Below, piece after piece: positions 35,411 to 44,462 of a stretch of 64,000 bases of DNA (the stretch's first letter is position 1; every line of letters begins with the position of its first letter). The position numbers and the translations under genes are program-made. The DNA is from Kutzneria kofuensis (GTDB lineage Bacteria; Actinomycetota; Actinomycetes; Mycobacteriales; Pseudonocardiaceae): assembly GCF_014203355.1 (NCBI RefSeq), contig NZ_JACHIR010000001.1, positions 1,614,038 through 1,678,037 on the forward strand, read 5' to 3'. Under the pieces are notes generated by a model that was given only the letters and a program-made list of their open reading frames with translations, was not told the origin of the DNA and ran no database searches.

Positions 35411-38400
35411 ATGTTCACCCCAACGGACCTGGCTGACCTGCTTGAGTGCGAGCACCGGAGCGTGCTCGACCAGGCGCTGGCCGCCGGACTGCCCGGCGCG
35501 CCGAGGCCCGATCCCGGCGGCGACCAGCTGGCCGTCAAGCACGGGCAGGCCCACGAGCTGGCCGTGCTGGAGCGGCTCCGGGCCGAGCGCGGCGTCGTGG
35601 AGATCGGCGGCGACGACCCGGTGGCGGCCACCCTGGCGGCGCTGGCGGCCGGCGCCCCGGTGATCTACCAGGCGGTGTTCCGCGACGGCGACCTCACCGG
35701 CCGTGCGGACTTCCTCATCGCCGACGGCGACGGCCGGTACGAGGCGTACGACACGAAGCTGGCCCGACATGCCCGGCCGGCGGCGGTGCTGCAGCTGACG
35801 GCGTACGCCGATGCCTTGCGCCGCACCGGTTTTCCCACCGGACCGCACATGCACCTGCTCCTCGGCGACGGCAGCGACGTCACGCTGCGGGTGGACGACT
35901 TCGTGCCGCTGCTGGATCGCTTGCGGGCCAAGCTGTCCGTGCGTGAGCCCGTGCTGCCGACGCGGTTGTGGGACGACGCCCGGCCGGCCTGCGCCACGTG
36001 CAAGTTCCTGAGCACCTGCGAATCCGGCCGCGAGGCGGACCGGGACCTGTCGCTGGTCGCCGGCATGCGGGCCGACCAGCGGCGCAAGCTCGTCGAGGCC
36101 GGCATCGGCACGATCGACGCGCTGGCCACCGCGGACCCGGAGAACCGCCCGCGCGACCTGTCCGCGACGACGTTCACCGCGCTGCGGGCACAGGCGGCGA
36201 TCCAGGTCCGGCAGGACGCCACCGGCAGGATCAGCTACGAGGTGGTGGACGGCTCCGAGCTGGCCAAACTGCCGGCGCCGAGCCCCGGCGACGTGTTCTT
36301 CGACATGGAAGGCGATCCGTTCGCGCTGGCCGGCACCGGGCTGGAGTACCTGTTCGGCGCCGTGACCACGGCCGGTTTCACGCCGTTCTGGGCGCATTCC
36401 CGGGCGCAGGAGAAGAAGGCGTTCGAGGAGTTCGTCGACTTCGCCTCCGCCCGGCTGGCGGCGAATCCCGGCGCGCACATCTACCACTACGCGCCGTACG
36501 AGGTGACGGCGTTGAAGCGGCTCGCCGCGGTGCACGGCACCCGCGAGGAGGCGGTCGACGACCTCCTACGCGGTGGGGCGTTGATCGACCTGTACGCCGT
36601 GGTGCGCAAGGCATTGCGGGTGTCGCAGCGGTCGTACTCCATCAAGTACCTCGAGCCGCTGTACATGCCGTCGGCCCGGGACGGCGACGTGAAGACCGCC
36701 GTGTCCAGCATCGAGGCGTACGAGGAATACCTGACGCTGCACCAGCTCGGCGACCCTCGGGCGGCCGAGGTGCTGCAGGGCATCAGCGACTACAACGAGT
36801 ACGACTGCGTGTCGACACGGGAGCTTTTCCATTTCCTGCACCGGGTCCGCGCCGAGGCCGGCATCGAGACCGTTGTCGAGTCCATTGAGGACGATCTCGT
36901 CACGCAGACCGAGGACCTCGTCGCCGCCGAACGCCGGGCCGAGCGGGCGGCCCGGCTGGCGGCGCTCGTCGACCCGCTGCTGGCCGACCTGCCGGACAAT
37001 CCCGTGGACGCCACCGACGACGAGAAGGCCCGCGCGCTGCTGGCCGCCGCGGTCGGCTATCACCGCCGGGAGACGAACCCGGCGTGGTGGGAGTTCTTCC
37101 GCCAGGTGGCCGCCCCGCTGTCCGATCTGGAGGTCGACACCACCTGCGCGGTGCCGGTTTCCGTGCAGGTGAGCGACTGGCAGCCGCCGGCCGGCCGGAC
37201 GAAGCTGGCCAAGCGGGTGTTGACGCTCGTGTGCGATCCGGACCGGCCGCATCCGTACGCCACGGGCGACCAGGTTCGGCTGCGGTACGGGGATTCGACG
37301 CGGGATGCGATCGTCAGCGCCGCCACGGCGGAGGAGTTGACGCTCGTCGAGAGCGCCAAGCCGGACGAGACCGACAACGCCCGGCCCGGCGCGGTCCTGC
37401 CCGGCGCGCCGGTGCGTCCGCAGCCCAAGGACGAGGCCGTCGCCGACCTTGCCCAGCTCGCCGTGGACGCTTTGCCTTCGCTGCCACAGCATCCCGGCAT
37501 CGACCTGCTCCGCCGCACGCCGCCACGACTGCGCGACGGCCGGCCCCTGCCGGCGCACGGCGAGGACCTCGTGCGAACAGTGATCGAGACCGTCGACCTG
37601 CTCGACGGATCGACGCTGGCCGTGCAGGGTCCGCCCGGCGCCGGCAAGACCTACCTGGCGGGCAAGCTGATCGCGCACCTCGTCGGCTCCGGCCGGACCG
37701 TCGCCGTGACGTCCACCAGCCACAAGGCCGTCGAGAACGTCCTGCGGGCGGCCAAGTCCTCGGCGCCGACACTGCCGTGTGCGAAGCGGCCGAAGAAGGC
37801 TCCCGAGAAGGATGTGCCGTGGGAGCAGCCGAAGGACAACGTGGGGCTGGCCCGGTGGCGGGCCGAGCACACCGACGGGCATCTCGTCGGCGGCACCGCG
37901 TGGACCTTCGCCAACGCCGCCATGCGGGCCGAGCCGTTCGACGTGCTGGTGATCGACGAGGCCGGCCAGTTCGCCCTGGCCGATGCCCTGGCCGTGTCGA
38001 TGTGCGCGCGGAACCTCGTGCTGCTCGGCGATCCGCAGCAGTTGCCGCAAGTCGTCCAGGGCACCCATCCCGCCGGCGCCGAGGCCTCCGCTCTCGGGCA
38101 CCTGATCGGCGACAACGACGTGATTCCCCCGTCGTTGGGCTACTTTCTCGACCAGTCGCGGCGCATGCACCCCGCCGTCTGCGAACCCGTGTCCCGGCTG
38201 TCCTACGCCGGTCTGCTGCACGCCCACCCGTCCGCCGCCGAGCGGGGCATCGACGGCATCGAGTCCGGGCTGTACCTCGCTTCCGTCGACCATCGCGGCA
38301 ACACCACCCGCTCCGTCGAGGAAGCCGCCGCCGTCGTGGACATCGTGCGGTCCCTGCACGGTCGCAAGTGGACGGACCACAGCGGTGTGCGTCCCCTGGG

Positions 38401-38755
38401 CGACGAGGACATCCTCGTCGTCGCCCCGTACAACCTCCAGGCCCGTGTCGTCACCCGCGAACTCGAACGTGCCGGCTTCCCCGGTGTGCGCGTCGGCACC
38501 GTCGACCGCTTCCAGGGCCAGGAAGCCCCGGCAGTGATCACCACCATGACCTCCTCCTCGGCCGTCGACCTTCCCCGCGGTTTGGACTTCCTGTTGTCCC
38601 GTAACCGTCTCAACGTCGCCCTGTCCCGGGCCCAGGCCGTCGCCGTCCTGGTCTGCTCGCCCAAGCTCGTGGAGGCCGACATCCGCACCGTCGACCAGAT
38701 GCGTCTGGTCTCCGGCATGATCGGCCTGATGAACGCCGCAACGCCCTGGCGCTGA
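35411..38755 (+). CDS. TM0106-family RecB-like nuclease fused to RNase H-like and SF1 helicase
   Basis: An 1114-residue protein in three parts. Residues 1-250: a Cas4/RecB-like nuclease, with GRADFLI and YDTKLARHARPAAVLQL as metal-binding acidic and lysine motifs, and a likely iron-sulphur cluster at CATCKFLSTCE. Residues 290-500: an RNase H-like exonuclease (VFFDMEGDPFAL; YNEYDCVSTREL). Residues 690-1110: a DNA2/UPF1-type helicase with Walker A QGPPGAGKTYLAG, DEAGQF, GDPQQLPQV, TVDRFQGQEAPAV and LNVALSRAQ. The family is widespread, and roles in repair or defence are suggested but not proven. The ATG is chosen by homology. Confidence 0.88.
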   Translation: MFTPTDLADLLECEHRSVLDQALAAGLPGAPRPDPGGDQLAVKHGQAHELAVLERLRAERGVVEIGGDDPVAATLAALAAGAPVIYQAVFRDGDLTGRADFLIADGDGRYEAYDTKLARHARPAAVLQLTAYADALRRTGFPTGPHMHLLLGDGSDVTLRVDDFVPLLDRLRAKLSVREPVLPTRLWDDARPACATCKFLSTCESGREADRDLSLVAGMRADQRRKLVEAGIGTIDALATADPENRPRDLSATTFTALRAQAAIQVRQDATGRISYEVVDGSELAKLPAPSPGDVFFDMEGDPFALAGTGLEYLFGAVTTAGFTPFWAHSRAQEKKAFEEFVDFASARLAANPGAHIYHYAPYEVTALKRLAAVHGTREEAVDDLLRGGALIDLYAVVRKALRVSQRSYSIKYLEPLYMPSARDGDVKTAVSSIEAYEEYLTLHQLGDPRAAEVLQGISDYNEYDCVSTRELFHFLHRVRAEAGIETVVESIEDDLVTQTEDLVAAERRAERAARLAALVDPLLADLPDNPVDATDDEKARALLAAAVGYHRRETNPAWWEFFRQVAAPLSDLEVDTTCAVPVSVQVSDWQPPAGRTKLAKRVLTLVCDPDRPHPYATGDQVRLRYGDSTRDAIVSAATAEELTLVESAKPDETDNARPGAVLPGAPVRPQPKDEAVADLAQLAVDALPSLPQHPGIDLLRRTPPRLRDGRPLPAHGEDLVRTVIETVDLLDGSTLAVQGPPGAGKTYLAGKLIAHLVGSGRTVAVTSTSHKAVENVLRAAKSSAPTLPCAKRPKKAPEKDVPWEQPKDNVGLARWRAEHTDGHLVGGTAWTFANAAMRAEPFDVLVIDEAGQFALADALAVSMCARNLVLLGDPQQLPQVVQGTHPAGAEASALGHLIGDNDVIPPSLGYFLDQSRRMHPAVCEPVSRLSYAGLLHAHPSAAERGIDGIESGLYLASVDHRGNTTRSVEEAAAVVDIVRSLHGRKWTDHSGVRPLGDEDILVVAPYNLQARVVTRELERAGFPGVRVGTVDRFQGQEAPAVITTMTSSSAVDLPRGLDFLLSRNRLNVALSRAQAVAVLVCSPKLVEADIRTVDQMRLVSGMIGLMNAATPWR

Positions 38756-38934
38756 AGCCCGCGCGGCAGGTTCATGCTTGGCGACTGCGGGTACGGAGGG
38801 CGGCCGCTGTCCCACCCCCGCGCCCGCTCGGCTCGCCCGGACGTTCACCGGCTGCCCGTTCTCGGCGGCAGCCGCGGTGCCGGTGCCGGCGGCCGAGACC
38901 GTCGGCCCATGCCCCGGACAACCGCCTGCGTCCC

Positions 38935-39588
38935 TTACCGTCCCAGCCCCGCGTCCCGTGCCTGCACGATCGCCTGCGCCCGGTCGGCCACCTGCAGCTT
39001 GGCGAAGATCGACGAGATGTGGTCGCCGATGGTCTCGTGGGCCAGCTGCAACCGATCGGAGATCTGGGCGTTGGCCAGGCCGGCGGCGATCAGGTCCAGC
39101 ACCTCCCGCTCCCGGTCGGTCAACTGGGGGAACGGCAGGTTCGGCAGGTCACCGGGGCCGCCGCTGAGCAGAGCGTCGACACGGCGGGCGATGCGCGGGC
39201 CGAAGATCACGCCGCCGTCGGCGACGCAGCGCACGGCGCGCAGGATCTCGTCCTGCTCGGCGCCCTTGAGGATGTAGCCGCGGGCGCCGGCGCGGACGGC
39301 GGCGAAGACGGAGTCGTCGTCCTCGAACATGGTCAACACGAGCACGGCGGTGCCGGGCGCGACGGCGGCGACGGCGCGGGTGGCGTCGATGCCGTCCAAC
39401 TCGGGCATCTGGATGTCCACCAGCAGCACGGAAGGCCGGTGAGCGGCGGCGGCCTGGATCGCCTCCCGCCCGTCGACGGCCTCGGCCACGACCCGGACCC
39501 CCGGTGCCGAGCTGAGCAGCGCCCGCAAGCCGCTGCGCACCACGGGATGGTCATCGGCCAGCACAACAGTGATCTCGGGGTCGGGCAC
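38935..39588 (-). CDS. NarL/LuxR-type response regulator
   Basis: A 217-residue response regulator. The receiver starts VVLADDHPVVRSGLRALL; the phosphoacceptor is in LLVDIQMPELDG and the lysine in YILKGA. The LuxR helix-turn-helix is LTDREREVLDLIAAGLANAQISDRL. The GTG at 39588 has AGGAG 7 bases upstream. Its expected partner lies 230 bases upstream on the same strand, but that kinase has lost its core, so this regulator may be orphaned or phosphorylated by another kinase. Confidence 0.92.
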   Translation of the reverse strand: MPDPEITVVLADDHPVVRSGLRALLSSAPGVRVVAEAVDGREAIQAAAAHRPSVLLVDIQMPELDGIDATRAVAAVAPGTAVLVLTMFEDDDSVFAAVRAGARGYILKGAEQDEILRAVRCVADGGVIFGPRIARRVDALLSGGPGDLPNLPFPQLTDREREVLDLIAAGLANAQISDRLQLAHETIGDHISSIFAKLQVADRAQAIVQARDAGLGR

Positions 39589-39636
39589 CTGCTGCTCCTG
39601 AAGTCGTGGCGAATGGGTCCTTCTCACCCGGCCCGG

Positions 39637-39654
39637 CCGGGAAGAACTTCCCGG
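39637..39654. terminator. Hairpin between the degenerate kinase and its regulator
   Basis: CCGGGAAG (39637-39644) and CTTCCCGG (39647-39654) are perfect arms with a 2-base loop inside a longer GC-rich dyad, in the 230-base gap between the kinase stop and the regulator start. It may separate their transcripts. Confidence 0.5.
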
Positions 39655-39818
39655 TCCGGCTGGGGGCCTGCCCCCTGGGACCGGGAAGCCGGCCGGGGCA
39701 GGCCGTGCAGTGTCGGGGGCAGTCCGCCCTCACCCTTCCTGGGAGTGGATCCACATGGCAGAGGACTTCGGCATCGTCGCGCGCTTTTCCATCCCCCACG
39801 CCGAGTTCGTCGGGCAAC

Positions 39819-40940
39819 TCAGTCCGGGGATGCCGGTGAGCTACGGGTGAGTCCCACGCGCCGCCCTCCCCCGGTGTCGAGCAGGAGGGCGGCGCTGACT
39901 CTGCCGACGCCGCGATGCCATGCCGTGGACGAGGAACCGCCGTTGCCGATGACTTCGGCGCACAGCTCATCGGACACCGAGATCTCCACGCGAGCGCGGT
40001 CGGCGGCGGAATGCTTGGCGACGTTGGTCAGCGCCTCCACCACGATCCGGTACGCGACGGCCAGCGGCGCGACCAGGACGCCGAGCACCCGCAGGTCCTC
40101 GGGATCCAGCCGCGACTGCCCCTGCCGGACGCCGGCCACCAGTTCCACGCCGCCAGTGTCCGAGGTCAGCAGCGGCAACATCTCGACACGCCCATCCGGC
40201 TGACCGGATGTCGCCGTTTCTCGCCCGTCCAGTCGGAACGCCGCGTACGGCAGCCACAGCATCTGCCGCCGCTGCCGCTCGTCGCCGTGCCGGTACCGGA
40301 CCGCGAGCACGGCCACGCCGATCAGCATCGGCACGACGATGGCGGCGAGGTCCAACTGCAGGCGGATCGGCTCCAGCGCCTGGATCGCGAACGTGCCCGT
40401 GTACGGGGGCGGACCGCCGACCGAGTAGGGCGAGCTGGTGATCAGGCTCCACCACTCGAACAGCACCGCGATGACGACGGTCAGCCCGGCGACCGGCCGG
40501 AACCGGCGGCTCAGCGTGCCGGTCGGGAACAGCAGCAGCGCGAACGGGATGAACAGCCGCAGGCCGAGCGGCCGGGACGCGGTCGCGGCGGTGACGATCA
40601 CCCCGAGCGTCGGCTCGGACCAGCCGTGCACCAGCCCGAAGCTGAGCAGGCCGACCATCAACACGGTGGTGCCGTGGGCCGCACCGCCGCACAGCAGCAG
40701 CCACCCGATCGGATTACGGGAGCGCCGCCACGCCACCAGCACGCCGCACAGCGCGAAGGTCATCGCCAGCAGACTGTCGGTGACCAGGAAGTTCTGGGCG
40801 CCGTCGGCGAACGTCCAGCCGTCGCCGAACCACAGCGCGGCGCCGGTCAGCACCTCGGCGACGATCACGCCATAGCTCGGCCAGGCCCACCAGGTCACCC
40901 TCCCGGGGGAGCCACGCTTGCCCCAGCTCACCCCGCACAC
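39819..40940 (-). CDS. Degenerate sensor histidine kinase, catalytic core missing
   Basis: A 373-residue remnant of a NarX/DegS-like membrane kinase. About six membrane segments (residues 18-215) are intact. After MLWLPYAAFRLDG the protein jumps into the last third of a GAF-like domain (GQPDGRVEMLPL through LDPEDLRVLGVLVAPLAVA), then directly to the N-box AYRIVVEALTNVAKHS. The dimerisation/H-box domain is absent, so there is no phosphoaccepting histidine, and after the N-box the ATPase domain is garbled (EVIGNGGSSSTAWHRG). All the losses keep the reading frame. It is probably a decayed gene or a non-kinase membrane protein. The GTG start is placed just after the PP2C stop and is uncertain. 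Confidence 0.6.
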   Translation of the reverse strand: MCGVSWGKRGSPGRVTWWAWPSYGVIVAEVLTGAALWFGDGWTFADGAQNFLVTDSLLAMTFALCGVLVAWRRSRNPIGWLLLCGGAAHGTTVLMVGLLSFGLVHGWSEPTLGVIVTAATASRPLGLRLFIPFALLLFPTGTLSRRFRPVAGLTVVIAVLFEWWSLITSSPYSVGGPPPYTGTFAIQALEPIRLQLDLAAIVVPMLIGVAVLAVRYRHGDERQRRQMLWLPYAAFRLDGRETATSGQPDGRVEMLPLLTSDTGGVELVAGVRQGQSRLDPEDLRVLGVLVAPLAVAYRIVVEALTNVAKHSAADRARVEISVSDELCAEVIGNGGSSSTAWHRGVGRVSAALLLDTGGGRRVGLTRSSPASPD

Positions 40941-40941
40941 G

Positions 40942-41733
40942 TTACCCAGCGTGTCGCCAGAAGTATTTTCGGTAGCCGGAACGCGGCGCTTCGGACACGT
41001 CGGCCAGCACGACGCTCACGTTGTCCGGCGCGCCACCGCGCAGCGCCAGGTCGATGAGTTGGTCGACCGCGTCGTCCGGGATGACGACGTCGGCGAGGAC
41101 GTCGGCGATCGTCTCGTCGGTGAGCACGGCGGTGAGGCCGTCGGAGCAGATGAGGTAGCGGTCGCCGGGCTTGGCCCGATGGGAGAACACGTCCGGGTCG
41201 GACGCGTTTCCGGTCTGGACGGCGCGGGCCAGCATGTTGCGTCGCGGGTAGGTGGCGGCCTCCTCCTCGGTGATCCGCCCGCTGTCCAGCAGTGACTGGA
41301 CGAGCGTGTGGTCCTGGGTGATCTGCTGGAGTTCGCCGGCGCGCCAGCGGTACGCACGCGAATCACCGATGTGCACGCCGGCGACCTTTTCGCCGTTCCA
41401 GAGCAGTGCGGTGATGGTGGTGCCCATGCCGTAGAAGCCGCTGTCGCGCGCGGCGAGGTCGTCGAGACGGCGGAGCACTTCGCCGGCGACCGAGCCGAGT
41501 GCGGCGGTTTTGTCGATTTCGGCGATCTTCTCGGCTTCGACGGCCGCCTCGAGTTCGGCGAGCACCGTCACGGCGACCGAGCTGGCCACCTCGCCGTGCG
41601 CGTGGCCGCCCATCCCGTCGGCCACCGCCAGCACGTGTTTGCCCAGGTGGACGGCGTCCTGGTTGTAGGCGCGCAGGCAACCCGGGTGGGTGCGTGACAC
41701 TGCGGTCAACCGAAGCCTCGATGTGTTCGCCAT
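40942..41733 (-). CDS. PP2C-family Ser/Thr protein phosphatase
   Basis: A 263-residue PPM/PP2C phosphatase. Metal-binding aspartates appear in YNQDAVHLG, VADGMGGHAHGEVAS and ICSDGLTAVLTD; HIGDSRAYRWRAGELQQITQDHT and GGAPDNVSVVLADV are family signatures. It matches PstP-type soluble catalytic domains but has no membrane segment. It is divergent from an HTH-methylase gene followed by a soluble Ser/Thr kinase, which could be its opposing enzyme. The divergent region carries a three-half-site array. Confidence 0.92.
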   Translation of the reverse strand: MANTSRLRLTAVSRTHPGCLRAYNQDAVHLGKHVLAVADGMGGHAHGEVASSVAVTVLAELEAAVEAEKIAEIDKTAALGSVAGEVLRRLDDLAARDSGFYGMGTTITALLWNGEKVAGVHIGDSRAYRWRAGELQQITQDHTLVQSLLDSGRITEEEAATYPRRNMLARAVQTGNASDPDVFSHRAKPGDRYLICSDGLTAVLTDETIADVLADVVIPDDAVDQLIDLALRGGAPDNVSVVLADVSEAPRSGYRKYFWRHAG

Positions 41734-41750
41734 GCCACCAGTGAATCAGC

Positions 41751-41786
41751 TGTGAACTGAGTTCACAAGCAAACCGGTTGTGAACT
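41751..41786. promoter_or_regulatory. Three half-site operator between PP2C and HTH-methylase
   Basis: TGTGAAC-TGA-GTTCACA (41751-41767) is a perfect dyad; AGTTCACAA (41760-41768) and TTGTGAACT (41778-41786) form a second perfect dyad sharing the middle half-site. The ordered half-sites lie 35-70 bases before both start codons. A helix-turn-helix protein encoded on either side, most simply the HTH-methylase, could bind here. Confidence 0.6.
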
Positions 41787-41820
41787 GGCGCTGTGCACCG
41801 ATGCTGCTAGGCTCCGGTCG

Positions 41821-43566
41821 GTGAACCACGACGCCACCGTCAGCGCCGCCGACATCGCCCGACTTGTCGACGTCGGCCGGGCCGCCGTCAGCAACTGGCG
41901 GCGACGGTTCGACGACTTCCCCCGGCCCGTCGGCGGCAGCGCGGCCAGCCCGCTGTTCTCCCTCACCGAGGTCGAGGACTGGCTGCGCCGCAACGGCAAG
42001 GCGTTCAAGGTGTCCACCGCCGAGCGGGCGTGGCAGGCGCTCCGCTCCAATGTCGACGACCTCCGGCTCGGCGACGAAGTGGCGCGCGTCGGCATGTTCC
42101 TCGCCGGCAGCGGCGGGTTCGACGACTCACGGCTGGCCCAGCTGCTCAATCGGCTGGCCGCCGAGCACGGCGCCGCCGAGGCGTTCGAGCTGATCGTCGC
42201 CCGCTACGTGGATGCCCACTCGCGCCGGCTCGCCGTGACCCCGCCGGCCGTCGCCGAGCTGATGGTCCGGCTCGCGTGTCCCGACGGCGGCGTCGTGCTC
42301 GACCCGGCGTGCGGCGTCGGCACGCTACCGATGGCCAGCACCGCGCACGAGGTCCTCGTCCAGGACGTCGACCGCGCCGCCATGGTGATCGCCTCGTGCC
42401 GGCTGACGCTGCGGGACACCGACGTCGACATGGTCACCGGCGATTCGCTGCGACGGGACGGCTTCGCCGGCCGGCTCGTCGACGCCGTGCTGTGCGACCC
42501 GCCCGTCAACGACCGCACCTGGGGTCACGAGGAACTGGTCGGCGACCCGCGCTGGGAGTACGGCGTGCCGCCCCGTGGTGAGCCGGAGCTGGCTTGGGTG
42601 CAACACTGCCTGGCCCACGTCGAACCCGGCGGCATGGTCGCCATCCTGATGCCGCCGACCACCGCGAGCCGGCGGCCCGGCCGGCGGATCCGGGCCAAGC
42701 TGCTGCGCACCGGCGCGCTGCGGGCCGTCATCGCGCTGCCGGACGCCGGTTCCGACCTGTGGCTGCTGTGCCGGCCGACGCCCGAGCTGCGGCCCCCGTC
42801 GACCGTGTTGATCACCGACCGGGTCGACGGCGTCGAGACGGCGTGGCTGGATCCGGCCGCCGAGGACGCCGTGCGGATCATCGACCTGCTCGACGACGAC
42901 GTGGACATCAGCCCGGCCCGGCGGCGGCAGCTGGCCCAGGGCCCGGACATCGGCCGCGAGTTCGCCGACGCCGTCGAGCGGTTCCGCGGCCTCGACCTGA
43001 CGCCGCCGGATCTGGCCGTGCTGGCCGAGCACGCGTCCGCGCCGACCACGACCGTCGGCGACCTCGTCCGCTCCGGGGCGCTGGGCGTCCGACACGCACC
43101 GGTCAAGGTGGTGCCCGGCGACGACGTTCCCGTGCTCACCCTCGACGACCTCGCCGAGGGCCGGCCGGCCAGTGAGCGCGCCGCCGACACCGGCGACCTC
43201 CTCCTGGTCGAACCCGGCGATGTCGTCGCCGCCCCCACCGGGATGGCGCGGGTGGCGACCGAGGCCGCCGCGCTCGGGCCGTACCTCACGGCGTATCGCG
43301 TCGACGACCAGCAGCTCGACGCCCGATTCCTGGCCGGCGCGCTGCGGGCATCCACCGCGCGGCCGGTGTCCGGCTCCAGCCGGCTCGACGTGCGACGGAC
43401 CCAGGTGCCGCGGCTACCGCTGGCCGAGCAGCGGGCCTGCGGGGAGGCGTTCGAGCGGCTGCTGGCGTTCGAGGACCGGCTGCGGCAGGCCGCCGCGATC
43501 GGCGGCGCCGTCGTCCGGCTCGGCGTGGACGGACTGGTCGAGGGTAGCCTGCGGCCAGGACGCTAG
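41821..43566 (+). CDS. HTH/N6-adenine methylase-like protein
   Basis: A 581-residue fusion. Residues 5-60 are a MerR/excisionase-like helix-turn-helix (VSAADIARLVDVGRAAVSNWRRR). Residues 110-330 form a type I restriction M-like methylase: the SAM motif is VVLDPACGVGTLPM, but the catalytic motif IV, usually (D/N/S)PP(F/Y), is DPPVND here, so activity is doubtful. The C-terminal 200 residues resemble a HsdS-like target recognition region (TVGDLVRSGALGV, LDVRRTQVPRLPLAEQRACGEAF). No restriction subunit is present. A soluble Ser/Thr kinase gene follows after 11 bases. GTG start without a clear ribosome binding site. Confidence 0.78.
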   Translation: MNHDATVSAADIARLVDVGRAAVSNWRRRFDDFPRPVGGSAASPLFSLTEVEDWLRRNGKAFKVSTAERAWQALRSNVDDLRLGDEVARVGMFLAGSGGFDDSRLAQLLNRLAAEHGAAEAFELIVARYVDAHSRRLAVTPPAVAELMVRLACPDGGVVLDPACGVGTLPMASTAHEVLVQDVDRAAMVIASCRLTLRDTDVDMVTGDSLRRDGFAGRLVDAVLCDPPVNDRTWGHEELVGDPRWEYGVPPRGEPELAWVQHCLAHVEPGGMVAILMPPTTASRRPGRRIRAKLLRTGALRAVIALPDAGSDLWLLCRPTPELRPPSTVLITDRVDGVETAWLDPAAEDAVRIIDLLDDDVDISPARRRQLAQGPDIGREFADAVERFRGLDLTPPDLAVLAEHASAPTTTVGDLVRSGALGVRHAPVKVVPGDDVPVLTLDDLAEGRPASERAADTGDLLLVEPGDVVAAPTGMARVATEAAALGPYLTAYRVDDQQLDARFLAGALRASTARPVSGSSRLDVRRTQVPRLPLAEQRACGEAFERLLAFEDRLRQAAAIGGAVVRLGVDGLVEGSLRPGR

Positions 43567-43577
43567 CGGGAGGGCCG

Positions 43578-44456
43578 ATGCTCATCGCCGACCGGTACGA
43601 GCTCGACGACCTGCCGCTCAGCCGGGGCGGCATGGGCGCCGTGCACGGTGGCTACGACAAGCACCTGGACCGCCGGGTCGCGGTGAAGTTCCTGCACTGG
43701 CCCGGCGGTTCCGACGACGAGCTGGAGCAGCGGTTCGTCCGCGAGGCGCGGATCCTGGCCCGGCTGGAGCACCCCGGCGCGCCCGTGCTGTACGACTTCG
43801 GGGCGCACGACCACCGGCTGTTCCAGGTCATGCAGTTCATCGACGGCGTCACCGTCGCCGACCTCGTCAGCGAGCACGGGCCGGTGCCGGTGCCGTGGGC
43901 CGCGTCCATCGCCGCCCAGGCCTGCGCCGTGCTCTCCGCCGCGCACGCGCTCGGCATCGCCCACCGGGACCTCAAGCCCACCAACCTGATGCTGTGCCCG
44001 GACGGCAGCGTCAAGGTGCTGGACTTCGGGCTCGCCCTGCTGCGGGAGTCCGACCTGGCGCAGTTCACCCGCGCCGGCCAGATCCTCGGCACGCCCGCCT
44101 ACATGGCCCCCGAGCAGATCCAGCGCGGCGCGGCCGGGCCGTCCAGTGATCTCTACTCGCTGGGCTGTGTGCTGCACGAGATGCTCACCGGCCGGCAGCT
44201 GTTCACCGGCCCCACCGCCTACGCCGTGTTCGACAAGCAGGTCAAGGAGTTGCCGCCCGCGGTCCCCGGCGTGCCGGCGGCGCTGGACCGGTTGCTCCGG
44301 GACGTGTTGGAGAAGGACCCGCAACGCCGGCCCGCCGACGCGGCGGCGCTGTACGACCGGCTGCTGCCCTTCGTGACCGATCTCCCGCCCCTGCCCGGTT
44401 TCCTCGACCCGACGCACCCGGCCCGCATGTACTCCCACGTAGCCGGCCGCCGCTGA
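43578..44456 (+). CDS. Soluble Ser/Thr protein kinase
   Basis: A 292-residue Hanks-type kinase with nothing beyond the catalytic domain: no membrane segment or PASTA repeats. The glycine loop is SRGGMGAVHGG, the ATP lysine K37 is in VAVKFLH, the catalytic loop HRDLKPTN (D131), the metal-binding DFG at 149 and the activation segment ends GTPAYMAPEQ. It should be active. It is coupled to the HTH-methylase gene upstream; the PP2C gene is divergent. A phospho-switch acting on the methylase-like protein is inference. Confidence 0.92.
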   Translation: MLIADRYELDDLPLSRGGMGAVHGGYDKHLDRRVAVKFLHWPGGSDDELEQRFVREARILARLEHPGAPVLYDFGAHDHRLFQVMQFIDGVTVADLVSEHGPVPVPWAASIAAQACAVLSAAHALGIAHRDLKPTNLMLCPDGSVKVLDFGLALLRESDLAQFTRAGQILGTPAYMAPEQIQRGAAGPSSDLYSLGCVLHEMLTGRQLFTGPTAYAVFDKQVKELPPAVPGVPAALDRLLRDVLEKDPQRRPADAAALYDRLLPFVTDLPPLPGFLDPTHPARMYSHVAGRR

Positions 44457-44462
44457 ACCCCG

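Noticed and set aside
39757..39851. A 30-codon frame starting MAEDFGIVARF on the + strand in the kinase/regulator gap.
   Set aside because: It is short, overlaps the kinase 3' end and has no good ribosome binding site or homology.
41821..44456. Assignment of the methylase and kinase as Pgl or BREX phage defence.
   Set aside because: PglZ and PglY or other BREX core genes are absent, the kinase is a short soluble enzyme, and the methylase motif IV is altered.
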